Assembly (NCBI RefSeq): GCF_003968655.1
Contig: NZ_RXYK01000013.1
Span: 1-64,000 of the forward strand
From: Chlorobium phaeovibrioides
GTDB lineage: Bacteria; Bacteroidota; Chlorobiia; Chlorobiales; Chlorobiaceae
Length of the DNA stretch: 64,000 nt
Direction: 5' to 3'
Shown here in pieces: positions 43,877 through 52,372 of this stretch (positions are counted from its first letter, which is position 1; the number at the start of each line of letters is the position of its first letter). Made by a program: the position numbers and the translations under genes. A model generated the notes under the pieces. The model did not search any database. It was not told where the DNA came from and saw only the letters and a list, made by a program, of their open reading frames with translations.

Positions 43877-44309
43877 GTATTTTTACAGCTTGTAGGGAGA
43901 TTTCCCTGTTGTCGATGTTCTGGAATCGTTGTTCAAGAATGTCCCATATAAGAACTGCCAGCACCTCCGTTGTAGGCACAAGGTCGTTGAGCTCAGGGAC
44001 ATCATGGTTCAGATGGCGGTGGTCGAATCGGGCCATGACCTCCTCCTCAAGAATCCCTTTCAGCTCCTTCAGGTCAAACAAGAACCCGGTGTCCGGATCC
44101 ATGATGCCGCCAAGGGTTATCTCAAGCAGGTAGTTATGACCATGGCCATGCGCATTGGCGCATTTCCCATAAATCTCACGGTTTTTCTCATCACTGAACT
44201 CCGGATTGAACAGCCGGTGCGCCGCATTGAATTCGATTGTGCGGGTGACATAGAGTTTACGGGGCCTGTTGGCCGGGGCAGGGGGGGGAGGACTCTTTTT
44301 CTTTTTCAT
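43836..44309 (-). CDS. queD: 6-carboxytetrahydropterin synthase (QueD/PTPS family)
   Basis: 157 residues from the ATG at 44309; a TTG at 44351 would add 14 residues and cannot be excluded. The PTPS motifs are [17 protein letters not shown], the metal/catalytic [22 protein letters not shown]-like [21 protein letters not shown] and [14 protein letters not shown]. The N-terminus carries a [17 protein letters not shown] stretch. It uses the folE product in queuosine or tetrahydropterin synthesis. It overlaps folE by 41 nt. Confidence 0.9.
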   Translation of the reverse strand: MKKKKSPPPPAPANRPRKLYVTRTIEFNAAHRLFNPEFSDEKNREIYGKCANAHGHGHNYLLEITLGGIMDPDTGFLFDLKELKGILEEEVMARFDHRHLNHDVPELNDLVPTTEVLAVLIWDILEQRFQNIDNREISLQAVKIHETGKNSVSYLGE

Positions 44310-44499
44310 CAGTTCTTCATGCAATCGGATTTCAGACAACAATGTACTCAAATAACCTCATTGACAGAACCAACCCGTACGATTTCCTATAAGTTTCACC
44401 ACTCCCAGGAAAATACCTTGACCGGGAACCCTCAGCCATATGCAGTGTGTTCTTGTTATCGCAAATACACTTACCCCTTAAACGACAACAGGATTTATC

Positions 44500-44805
44500 A
44501 TGGCAACTTCCCTTGAAGAGCTCTTAAAAACCAGTTCCACCCCTGTCTTTGTAGACTTCTGGGCCGCATGGTGTGGCCCCTGCAAAATGGTGGCTCCCTC
44601 AGTAAAGAAACTTGCCGAAGAGTTCAAGGGACGGCTGACGGTGGTGAAGGTCAATGTTGACGAACAACCTTCAGCAGCTGCCCGATTTCAGGTGCAGGGT
44701 ATTCCTGCCCTTATGCTATTCAAGAACGGTGAAAAGGTTTGGAGTACAGCCGGAGCCCTTTCCTATCCCCAGCTTAAAGCCGAGGTTGAGAAGGTGCTGC
44801 GGTAA
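44500..44805 (+). CDS. trxA: Thioredoxin
   Basis: 101 residues. The active site is FWAAWCGPCKMVAPSVKKLA, with cis-Pro in VQGIPALMLFKNGE. A canonical small thioredoxin that reduces protein disulfides and may supply Tpx. An intrinsic terminator follows the stop. Confidence 0.95.
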   Translation: MATSLEELLKTSSTPVFVDFWAAWCGPCKMVAPSVKKLAEEFKGRLTVVKVNVDEQPSAAARFQVQGIPALMLFKNGEKVWSTAGALSYPQLKAEVEKVLR

Positions 44806-44808
44806 ACA

Positions 44809-44840
44809 GAAAAAGGCCGGTTGAGTTTCCGGCCTTTTTC
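44809..44840. terminator. Bidirectional terminator between trxA and the exported-protein cluster
   Basis: AAAAAGGCCGG (44810-44820) pairs with CCGGCCTTTTTC (44829-44839). It ends trxA on the plus strand and, read on the minus strand, the exported-protein cluster. Confidence 0.9.
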
Positions 44841-44869
44841 ATGATTATGTTCTGCTGCAGTTCAAGGCA

Positions 44870-45730
44870 TCATTTGCCTGGATTCTCCTTGACGGCCTCA
44901 TTTTTTTTTCTGTTGTTGTCGTTCTCATTGTCCTGAGCCGGTTGCGGTGCATTGACCCTGTAGTTATTGCTGATGTTGACTTTCCGGCTGTTCTCGCTGT
45001 CAATCAGGACCAGGAATGTTCCTCCAATGGTGGCTGTGGGTACGGTAACACCTCCACTTTTGGATGCCCCTGATGCAAGCCCGCTTAAGACACCAGCAGG
45101 GCCATTGATGAATCCCGAGACAAAAGGCGACAGAGCGTAACCGGCTGTTTTGGTATCAACTCCCAGAGTATATGTCAGGGCCTCTGTGAGGCTCAGCAGA
45201 GTGATGTTGTATCCCTTGAGCTCATCAACATCGTTGATGTAATTGCTCGCATCGTGGATAAGTGTAGGAAAATCAACCTCGTCCGCCTTGTTCTTTCTGC
45301 TCTGGATGGTAATGGCGCCAACAACTTCACCTTCGGAAATCCCGTTGAAGCTGAAGGAGATCTTCCGCTCTTTTACCCCTTTTCTTTTGTTGATATCGGC
45401 GCCGTTGTAAATGATTTTCGTTCCCCTGCTGCAGCCAATGGTTACATCATGCTTAGCTGTGGAAAAGAAGTTTTTAGTCAACATCGGAAAGCCTTTCACC
45501 TGTGCAGGAAGACCCTGAATCGAAAAAAGAGTTGGAGATGCTATCGGTCCTGTAACCACTCCCGGAGCATACGGTGGCGGGTGATCGTTCCCTCCGATGT
45601 TGTAGTTGAAATAACCAATGGCTGTTCCCTCGCCTGAATTGGTTATGTCCGTCTCGGCCTTAGATTGAACAGGCTGTGCCATAAGGAGGCCTGCCAATAG
45701 CAGTGAAAGTTGAATCTTTTTCTGTTTCAT
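44870..45730 (-). CDS. Exported protein of unknown function (third of the trio)
   Basis: 286 residues, unrecognised. A clear signal peptide (IQLSLLLAGLLMAQPVQSKA) precedes an Asn/Gly-rich mature start with NSGEGTAIGYFNYNIGG and PPPYAPGVV. The middle has alternating hydrophobic/polar strands (VVGAITIQSRKNKADEVDF), then a Gly/Ser-rich part (GVLSGLASGASKSGG), and the C-terminus is Asn/Asp/Glu/Lys-rich and probably disordered (DNENDNNRKKNE). No catalytic motif seen. It is the last of three minus-strand exported proteins and the nearest to the shared terminator. Confidence 0.8.
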   Translation of the reverse strand: MKQKKIQLSLLLAGLLMAQPVQSKAETDITNSGEGTAIGYFNYNIGGNDHPPPYAPGVVTGPIASPTLFSIQGLPAQVKGFPMLTKNFFSTAKHDVTIGCSRGTKIIYNGADINKRKGVKERKISFSFNGISEGEVVGAITIQSRKNKADEVDFPTLIHDASNYINDVDELKGYNITLLSLTEALTYTLGVDTKTAGYALSPFVSGFINGPAGVLSGLASGASKSGGVTVPTATIGGTFLVLIDSENSRKVNISNNYRVNAPQPAQDNENDNNRKKNEAVKENPGK

Positions 45731-45824
45731 GAGATAATACTTTAATGATGAAACTATTCAAGATTTCAATGCGCATGCACCGAGCAACATCTTGAAACAC
45801 TTGATATTCATTACTTCTTCATAT

Positions 45825-46157
45825 TCAGTAATTGCCGCCAACGGCCATTGCCGAGGCAGAATTGTTGATCTGTACAACGCCGCTGCCATAGGCAACGCCG
45901 ACACTGCTGGTCATACTTGCGTTGGATTGGTTGCTTGTCGCTGAGCCTGATTCGGCATTATTGTACACATTGACAGTAAGTCCGCTGACAGTCTGACTGG
46001 CGTTGCTTGTTGCCTGCACCAAATTGCCATAAATCAGATAGGCCTGACCCTGATCACTTGCCATGACAAAGTTGTTTCCCGGATCTTCAGCATGAACGGT
46101 CGGCGCCGTCATGCAGAGCGCAACCATTCCGAGTCCGATCCATTTCAAAGATTTCAT
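45825..46157 (-). CDS. Small exported Asn/Ser-rich protein (second of the trio)
   Basis: 110 residues from MKSLKWIGLG; a longer open frame to 46199 crosses the terminator hairpin and is not used. The signal peptide ends in VALCMTAPTVHA. The mature part is Gln/Asn/Ser/Ala/Val-rich with repeated short units (QATSNAS, NQSNAS, INNSAS) and many alternating small and beta-branched residues (VSGLTVNVYNNAESG). That composition recalls amyloid-forming curlin-type proteins, but no curlin repeat is established. Unknown function. Confidence 0.75.
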   Translation of the reverse strand: MKSLKWIGLGMVALCMTAPTVHAEDPGNNFVMASDQGQAYLIYGNLVQATSNASQTVSGLTVNVYNNAESGSATSNQSNASMTSSVGVAYGSGVVQINNSASAMAVGGNY

Positions 46158-46185
46158 GATTCCGCGTTTGTGTGGTTTGATAAAA

Positions 46186-46209
46186 CCGGGGCTGAACATT
46201 CAGCCCCGG
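46186..46209 (-). terminator. Internal terminator/attenuator in the exported-protein cluster
   Basis: CCGGGGCTGA and TCAGCCCCGG are exact complements around a four-base loop. Read on the minus strand it is followed by TTTT (46182-46185). It lies between the stop of the repeat protein and the next gene, so it should end part of the transcription and lower expression of the two downstream genes. Confidence 0.75.
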
Positions 46210-46241
46210 GATTGTGTGATGTATCAATTCAGCTATACGGA

Positions 46242-47072
46242 TTACTCACTAGGAGTGACACCATATCCGCCACCGGTAACGAGAACCGTCGGACTGCTGA
46301 ATGCCTGGAAGGCTGCGCTTGCATTGTTGAAGCCAATGGCAGAGTCAAATGTAGCACCGCTCTGATTGACAGTCATGCTTCCGGGAACGCTGGCAAGGGA
46401 CTCTGTAACAGTCGTATTGCAGCACTCGGTGGTCGTTGTTTGAACAGGCATAATGGCTGTGGAAGGAGCTGTCGCATTGCCATTGTTGGTTATGCTGAAG
46501 CTGTTGATATCCATACTGGCATCAATTGAGCCTTCAACATAGTTGCCGTTAACCTTGACAGCATCACCTGCTCCAAGAGAAACAATGACATCGTTTACCG
46601 TTATCGTAGCAGTCAGTGCATCGTTGTCCTGATTGTAGGAATTCGCGATGGACTTGTCGTTGAGAGCATCGGTGAGATCAACGGTCAGTGCATCGTTGTC
46701 CTGATTGTAAGAATCAGCGATGTCGTTGTCCTGAGACTTGTCGTTGAGCGCATCGGTGAGATCAACAGCCAATGCATCGTTGTCCTGATTGTACGAATCA
46801 TCGATGTCATTGTCCTGAGACTTGTCGTTGAGTGCATCAGCGACATCGAGACTGACATCCAGTTTGTTTGCATCTGTGACACTGTTGTCGGTTTTGTAAG
46901 CATCATTGATGCTGCTGTCATCAGCAGATTTGAGAGCATCCTCGAGGTTTACTTTCACAGTGGTTTCTTCGAGACCGCTATTGCATACATCATCGGTCTC
47001 GATAGCTGCAGCGGTGCCGGCAAAACCGAATGCGGCTACAACTGCGAGCGTTGTGATCATTGTTTTTTTCAT
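46242..47072 (-). CDS. Exported acidic repeat protein (first of the trio)
   Basis: 276 residues. AGGAG lies 6 nt before the second of two consecutive ATG codons (47072), so this start is chosen; the first is at 47075. The signal peptide MITTLAVVAAFGFAGTAAA is followed by an acidic, repetitive part with two full 28-residue repeats and one 24-residue copy (units starting DNDALTVDLTDALNDKSQ), and then a Thr/Ser/Asn-rich C-terminal part with SITNNGNATAPSTAI, a Cys pair in TTTECCNTTV and a terminal VLVTGGGYG. Unrecognised family. Likely a surface or extracellular protein; beta-solenoid or amyloid-like assembly is a guess. First gene of its transcript. Confidence 0.8.
   Translation of the reverse strand: MKKTMITTLAVVAAFGFAGTAAAIETDDVCNSGLEETTVKVNLEDALKSADDSSINDAYKTDNSVTDANKLDVSLDVADALNDKSQDNDIDDSYNQDNDALAVDLTDALNDKSQDNDIADSYNQDNDALTVDLTDALNDKSIANSYNQDNDALTATITVNDVIVSLGAGDAVKVNGNYVEGSIDASMDINSFSITNNGNATAPSTAIMPVQTTTTECCNTTVTESLASVPGSMTVNQSGATFDSAIGFNNASAAFQAFSSPTVLVTGGGYGVTPSE
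46612..46851. repeat. Three in-frame tandem repeats (72, 84, 84 nt)
   Basis: Copies start at 46612 (72 nt), 46684 (84 nt) and 46768 (84 nt). GATGTCGTTGTCCTGAGA-type segments are present in the last two and missing in the first. The copies differ mostly by silent or conservative changes. In protein terms each is a 28- or 24-residue Asp/Asn-rich unit. Confidence 0.9.
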
Positions 47073-47402
47073 CATTGTCTCCTGAAAGAGTTAGTGAATT
47101 GGTTGAAATGTGATTTACCGATCCCTTTTCTGGTAGATTCACTGCTGAGCTTTGCATCTTTTCTTTGTAGGTGAGTGCAGATTGCTTTCTGTTGAATCCT
47201 GCCGTCAAGAGCCCCGGCAATAATGGTATCATCAAGAATCGTGCCAGAAAATGGTGCGGCCCGGCAAACGCCTTTCAAATAGAAATTTGGCGGTTTCTGG
47301 GCGTGTGGTGTGGTGGAAGTGGGTGAGACGGATAAGAGACGGAAATTTGTCTCACGGCTCTCGGAGGTGTGTCACTTTGTGACGGGGAGGGCGTTCATGT
47401 GT
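47073..47402. other. 330-bp gap upstream of the repeat-protein gene
   Basis: No supported gene. It should hold the promoter and leader of the minus-strand exported-protein cluster. The ribosome-binding site AGGAG lies next to the start. GTGAGAC (47323-47329) and GTCTCAC (47349-47355) form a 7-bp inverted repeat, and AAATTTG occurs twice (47283 and 47343). No confident promoter was found on either strand. Confidence 0.5.
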
Positions 47403-47951
47403 TCAGAGATCTTGAATCCGCCTGAAAAGCGAAGTGTAGGGACTGGCGGGGAGTTTTTCTCCTGATGGAATGGCGACATGCTTTGCTACGATTTCAAGCA
47501 TGCGGTCGTTGAGGTGTTCGGCGATCTGGAGCATGCGGGTGAGGTGGTGGCGGAGTTCGGTTATGATGAACTTTTCGGCGTGGTGTTTTTTCATTTTACC
47601 GAGAATTTCAGCCATCATGGGTGCGTCAATGTGTCGGGAGACCTCGGTGAAGTATTCGGGGGGGAGGTCGTTGGCATAGCTTGTGGCTTGGTCTACACCC
47701 ATTTTGAGGCAGACGCCGGCGGCAATCTGGGGTTTGATGTGTTCTACCATCAGCGGTATGACCACGAAGTGGGGGATGTATTTGACAATCATGCTGATGG
47801 CATGGTAGAGCTCCTCAAAGCCTTCGGTTTTGGTGTCTACCACTTCACGCGTCCATGAGGCTATGGCTTCCTGCTGGTGTTCGTTCATTTGCTGTATTGT
47901 GAGGGGAACGGGTACTTCAGCCCATGCGAGGGAGTCGGTGATGGTAGCCAT
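47403..47951 (-). CDS. Helical protein of unknown function
   Basis: 182 residues, unrecognised. It lacks a signal peptide and TM segments and appears helical: ELYHAISMIVKYIPHFVVIP, then VEHIKPQIAAGVCLKMGVDQ, HIDAPMMAEILGKMKKHHAE and HLTRMLQIAEHLNDRML. The block IDAPMMAEILGKM with a repeating VxxHIxxxxAxxI rhythm suggests a short helical-repeat fold such as MgtE-N or HEAT-like domains, but this is not established. Its promoter would be in the 200-bp gap before the ABC-F gene. Confidence 0.7.
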   Translation of the reverse strand: MATITDSLAWAEVPVPLTIQQMNEHQQEAIASWTREVVDTKTEGFEELYHAISMIVKYIPHFVVIPLMVEHIKPQIAAGVCLKMGVDQATSYANDLPPEYFTEVSRHIDAPMMAEILGKMKKHHAEKFIITELRHHLTRMLQIAEHLNDRMLEIVAKHVAIPSGEKLPASPYTSLFRRIQDL

Positions 47952-48154
47952 GCTGCGGTTTGGATTCAGGTGCGGAAACAGTCGGGGGCCATGGGCCCTT
48001 TTTTTATTGTACTCAAAAAAACAGGGAACCCGAAATAGTGAAATGCCGCATGTCTGCTTCTTGCGGAGTGTGGGGGCAAAACCCGATGCTTTGTCTATAT
48101 TGGGGCGTTCCGCAACGCATGCGGTGTTGATTAAATTCCCTGGTAAAGGAGCAT

Positions 48155-50059
48155 ATGGTTTTACTGACGGTTGAGGGATTGAAAAAGCAGTACGGTCTGA
48201 AGCATCTGTTCTCGGATGTTTCGTTCGGCATTGACGATGGCGACAAGGTGGGTATCATCGGGGCGAACGGAAGCGGCAAGAGCACGCTTCTGAAGATTCT
48301 GGCCGGAGCTGAAACCCCGGACGGCGGACGGGTGATGATTGCCAACAAGAAGAAGATTTCCTATCTGCCGCAGGATTCGCCTTTCGACCCTGAGGACACT
48401 GTGCTGGAGGCTGTGATGCGTTCGAGCGACCGGGTGATGGACCTTATCCTTCAGTATGAGCTGGTGTGCGAGAAGCTTGAGCATCACCATAGTGAAGACC
48501 CATCATTGATAGATACCATGAGCGAGCTGGCTCATGAGATTGATGTGGCAGGAGGATGGGAGCTGGAGTCGAATGCGAAGGCTGTGCTTGGCCGTCTGGG
48601 GCTGTATGACCTGGGTGCTGAAATGGGAACTCTTTCGGGTGGGCAGCGCAAGCGGGTGGCTCTTGCCCATGCGCTTGTTGTGCCAAGCGATGCTCTCATT
48701 CTTGACGAGCCGACCAACCATCTTGATGCCGACAGTGTTGAGTGGCTTGAGCAGTACATCAAACGATATCAGGGGGCGGTTATTCTGATTACGCATGACC
48801 GTTATTTTCTTGACCGTGTGGCTATGCGCATGATTGAGCTGGACGGGAACACGGCCTCCATGTATACGGGTGGGTACTCCAGTTACTTGCAGCAGAAGGC
48901 GGTGGAGGAGGAGCAGGCGGTGCGTGATGAACGCAAACGGGAGGCATTGGTGAAGCAGGAGCTTGACTGGATGCGGAGTGGCTGCAAGGCTCGGACTACG
49001 AAGCAGAAGGCCCGGCTTCAGCGGGCTGAGGGTCTGGTGTATGCTCCGGTGAAGGAGAAGGAGCAGGCGCTTTCAATCGATTTTGGAGCTGACCGGCTTG
49101 GCGACCAGATCATCGAGTTTCATGATGTTTCGAAATCGTACGGTGAGAAAGTGCTTCTCAAGAAGTTTGAGTACCGTATCCGCAAGGGCGACCGGATTGG
49201 CATCATCGGCCCGAACGGGTCGGGAAAAACCACCTTGTTCGAGATGATTACCGGAAGGGTTCAGCCCGATAGTGGTGATATTGTTATCGGCAAGACGGTC
49301 AAAATCGGCTATTACGACCAGCAAAGCCGTGACCTTGATGAATCGAAACGGGTGATTGAGTTCATCCGTGATGAGGCGGAGCAGATAAAGACGAAGGATG
49401 GAACGGTGGTGTCGGCCGCTAAAATGCTTGAACGCTTTCTGTTTTCGGGTTCACAGCAGTATAACCCGGTTTCCACCCTTTCGGGTGGTGAGCGCCGCCG
49501 GCTTTATCTTCTTCGGTTGCTGATGAGTGCACCCAATGTGCTGCTGCTGGATGAGCCGACGAACGATCTTGATATTCCCACCCTCCGGGTGCTTGAGGAT
49601 TATCTCGACAGTTATGCGGGCTGCCTTGTGGTGGTGAGCCATGACCGGTATTTTCTTGATCGCACGGTTGAGGATATTTTCGCCTGGGAGGATGGCGGTA
49701 CCATCCGGCGCTATCCCGGCAATTACAGCGTTTATCTTGAATTGAAGGCTTCTGAAAAGCAGGAGAAACAGGAGAAGGAGAAGAGTGCAAAGAAAAAGCC
49801 TGTTGTTCCCGATAATGCCCGGCCGGCAGCACCTTCAACCAAACAGCGGAAACTGAGCGGGAAGGAGAAAAAGGAGCTTGAGCGGCTTGAACAGGCTATT
49901 GCCCTTGCCGAGGAACGGCAGAGCGCCATATCGGCTGAACTTGCTGCTGCAGGGAGCGACTTTGTTGTGGTGCAGCGGCTTGGCGATGAGCTGCAGGAAC
50001 TTCAGAAGAGGCTGGAAGTTGATATGGCCCGCTGGTCGGAGCTTGCAGAGTTTGCCTGA
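48155..50059 (+). CDS. ABC-F family ATPase (Uup-like)
   Basis: 634 residues. AAAGGAG precedes the ATG. Two ABC domains: the first with GANGSGKST, LSGGQRKRVALAHAL and LILDEPTNHLD; the second with GPNGSGKTT, LSGGERRRLYLLRLL and LLLDEPTNDLD. They are joined by a linker (KARLQRAEG, P-tail-like region). The C-terminal coiled coil is Lys/Glu-rich. No TM domains, so it is not a transporter. ABC-F proteins act on ribosomes, and Uup members are linked to tandem-repeat excision and ribosome function. Confidence 0.93.
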   Translation: MVLLTVEGLKKQYGLKHLFSDVSFGIDDGDKVGIIGANGSGKSTLLKILAGAETPDGGRVMIANKKKISYLPQDSPFDPEDTVLEAVMRSSDRVMDLILQYELVCEKLEHHHSEDPSLIDTMSELAHEIDVAGGWELESNAKAVLGRLGLYDLGAEMGTLSGGQRKRVALAHALVVPSDALILDEPTNHLDADSVEWLEQYIKRYQGAVILITHDRYFLDRVAMRMIELDGNTASMYTGGYSSYLQQKAVEEEQAVRDERKREALVKQELDWMRSGCKARTTKQKARLQRAEGLVYAPVKEKEQALSIDFGADRLGDQIIEFHDVSKSYGEKVLLKKFEYRIRKGDRIGIIGPNGSGKTTLFEMITGRVQPDSGDIVIGKTVKIGYYDQQSRDLDESKRVIEFIRDEAEQIKTKDGTVVSAAKMLERFLFSGSQQYNPVSTLSGGERRRLYLLRLLMSAPNVLLLDEPTNDLDIPTLRVLEDYLDSYAGCLVVVSHDRYFLDRTVEDIFAWEDGGTIRRYPGNYSVYLELKASEKQEKQEKEKSAKKKPVVPDNARPAAPSTKQRKLSGKEKKELERLEQAIALAEERQSAISAELAAAGSDFVVVQRLGDELQELQKRLEVDMARWSELAEFA

Positions 50060-50084
50060 ACAGCAAGAGAGACTGGTTTCGTTA

Positions 50085-52283
50085 TTATTTCCCGGGCTGG
50101 AAATCAGGATGTCCGGTCTGCCAGAGACCGAAACTGAGCACATCGGCCAGTGCTTCGAACTCTTTTGTTTTTGTGTTTCCCATTCCGTGGCCGGCGTCAA
50201 CATCGGCAAAGAAAAGTACGGGTTTGCCTGAACTGCTTGCCTCCTGCAGCCGTGCGGCAAATTTTGCGGGCTGCCAGGCGCTGACTCTCGGATCATTCAT
50301 CCCGGTTGTAACCAGTGCGGCGGGGTAGCGGGTGCCATCAGTAATCTGCAGATAGGGGTCCATGGCTATGAGCGCCATGCACTCTTCATGAATTGTAACG
50401 GTGCCGAATTCGGGGACATTGACCGGGCCGTTCGGCGTCTCCTCTCCGCGCAGTGGGTTCATTGCCCCTACCTGCGGAATGACGGCGGCAAACAGGTCGG
50501 GCCGCTCGTTCATGGCCATGCCCACAAGAATTCCGCCGGCGCTTGCCCCGTTGACTGCAATGTTTTCGGGACTGGTGTACCCGTTCTTCACAAGATACTC
50601 TGCACAGCCGATCAGGTCTTTCCAGCTGTTCGGCTTGGTTGTTTTCATGCCGTCGGTATGCCACTCATCCCCCCGTTCACCACCACCCCTTACATGGGCG
50701 ATTGCCAGCACGCCACCATTGGCAGTCCACAGAAGCATTGAGGGGCTGAAAAAGGGGGTCAGTGATTTTCCATAGGCACCATATCCGTAGAGAAGAACCG
50801 GGTTTTTCCCGTTCTTTTTGAGTCCTTTCTTGTAAACCAGCGAGAGCGGGACCAGCATGCCGTCGTGAGATGGGGTCATGATCTCTTCAACCTTCAAATT
50901 CCGGTATTCGGGATAGCTGGCCGGAGATGAGATGGTTTCCACGCTGAATGTGTTGGCGTCCGGGTTGTAGCGGTATCGCCTGTAGTCGCTGCTCCATCCG
51001 GCTATGGTGACCCAGAGGTCCCGAAAGCGGGTTCCTTTTGAGGAGATGTATGCAGAACCGGCCTTGAAAGGGAGGGAGAGTTCAGTTGTGCTGCCGCTCG
51101 CGTCCTCTATTCTGAACAGCCTGGCATCAACTCCGTTCAGCGAGAAGGTGTAATACATTGCGTCACTGGTTAGTGCAAATGCATCAACCCGGCCTTCAGG
51201 CTGTTCGTCAACAACGGTTTCAGCGTTGCGGAAATCCGGGTTGGCAAGCTGTGTTTTCATGATCTTGAAGCGCGGGGCACCTTCCGGTGTTGAGAAGTAC
51301 AGCTCCCCGTTTTTGACGGCGAAGTCGTGAATGTTGTCTTCCGGGGTTATCAGTGATTTCCATTTTGTGGACGGCGCGTTGAGCTCCCCGAGAGGGGCAA
51401 CGAACACCCGCAGCCGTCTGTCTACGGTTGAAAGAAATCCGAAGAGAGAACCGCTCTCTTTGTCGTATATGACAGAGGGAATGTCTGCGCTGTCTATGTC
51501 GAGTTCCGGGTTTGCTGTGCGTGAGAAGATCTCTCTGTCTTCAGCGGGGTCTGTGCCAATGCGGTGCAGCCAGGTGCTGCTGTCGTATTGGGGATTTTCT
51601 TCAGGCCCGCTGACCGTGCGCATGCGGTTGTAGAGAAATGATTTGCCATCCTTTGTCCATGAGGGTGAGGCGAAGCGGCAGCGGTCGATGGTTTCGGAGT
51701 AAAGCTTGCCGGAGTCAACATCCATGATGAGGATGGAGTCGTCTTCGGAGCCGTTGGCTGAAACCGAAATAGCAAGGGTTTTCCCGTCGTCTGAGGGTGA
51801 GTGGCTGCTGACGACAAAGGTCGGGCCGTTTTCCTCTGAGAGTGATTCGGGGTCAAACAGAAGCGTTTCTTTCCCCTTGAAGCCGTTACGGAAAAAGAGT
51901 TTTCCTGTTTCGTCTTTAGGGGTTCGCTTGAGGTAGAAATACCGGTTGCTGTCGGTAATGGTGAGGCTGTAGGCTGTTGATTTTCTCCGGCCGTCGAACG
52001 AGGCCATCTTTTTCAGCAGCGTCTTCCTGCCCGGGATTGAGTTGAGTACGGTTCGGGCCTGGGCGGCCTGCTGTTCTATCCATGCAGCTACTTTCGGGTT
52101 GCCTAACTGCTCCAGTGACCGATAGGTGTCGGTTATTTGGGTTCCCCAGTATGTGTCCGTTACTGCACCCTCAGCAATGGAGTGCCTCTGCATCTGCAGG
52201 GGCTGTTGTTCGGCTATGGCCTGGCCGGCCGCGGCGGGAATGAAAAGGCAGCATAACAGCAGAACGGATCGGTATCGGATCAT
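50085..52283 (-). CDS. Prolyl oligopeptidase family serine peptidase (exported)
   Basis: 732 residues from MIRYRSVLLLCC, chosen for its signal peptide (VLLLCCLFIPAAAGQAIA); an upstream ATG (52322) adds 13 residues. An N-terminal seven-blade propeller (about 100-450) precedes an alpha/beta hydrolase. The catalytic Ser is in NGASAGGILVGMA, the Asp in TGMNDPRVSAWQP and the His in DVDAGHGMGN. S9A peptidases cut after Pro in short peptides; this one should act in the periplasm. Convergent with the ABC-F gene. Confidence 0.93.
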   Translation of the reverse strand: MIRYRSVLLLCCLFIPAAAGQAIAEQQPLQMQRHSIAEGAVTDTYWGTQITDTYRSLEQLGNPKVAAWIEQQAAQARTVLNSIPGRKTLLKKMASFDGRRKSTAYSLTITDSNRYFYLKRTPKDETGKLFFRNGFKGKETLLFDPESLSEENGPTFVVSSHSPSDDGKTLAISVSANGSEDDSILIMDVDSGKLYSETIDRCRFASPSWTKDGKSFLYNRMRTVSGPEENPQYDSSTWLHRIGTDPAEDREIFSRTANPELDIDSADIPSVIYDKESGSLFGFLSTVDRRLRVFVAPLGELNAPSTKWKSLITPEDNIHDFAVKNGELYFSTPEGAPRFKIMKTQLANPDFRNAETVVDEQPEGRVDAFALTSDAMYYTFSLNGVDARLFRIEDASGSTTELSLPFKAGSAYISSKGTRFRDLWVTIAGWSSDYRRYRYNPDANTFSVETISSPASYPEYRNLKVEEIMTPSHDGMLVPLSLVYKKGLKKNGKNPVLLYGYGAYGKSLTPFFSPSMLLWTANGGVLAIAHVRGGGERGDEWHTDGMKTTKPNSWKDLIGCAEYLVKNGYTSPENIAVNGASAGGILVGMAMNERPDLFAAVIPQVGAMNPLRGEETPNGPVNVPEFGTVTIHEECMALIAMDPYLQITDGTRYPAALVTTGMNDPRVSAWQPAKFAARLQEASSSGKPVLFFADVDAGHGMGNTKTKEFEALADVLSFGLWQTGHPDFQPGK

Positions 52284-52372
52284 GATGGAGCGGTAGTACG
52301 GCAGTTTACAGAAAAACGGCACGGCAGTTTCCTGCCGGCCGTGTTGTTGAAGATATGCGTATAGCGTAACCG

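Noticed and set aside
46158-46199. N-terminal extension of the small exported protein
   Set aside because: It would run through the terminator hairpin and put extra residues before a good signal peptide; the ATG at 46157 is preferred.
47986-48005. Hairpin GGGCC-ATG-GGCCC followed by a T-run on the plus strand
   Set aside because: It has the form of a terminator, but no plus-strand gene lies upstream, so its role cannot be assigned.
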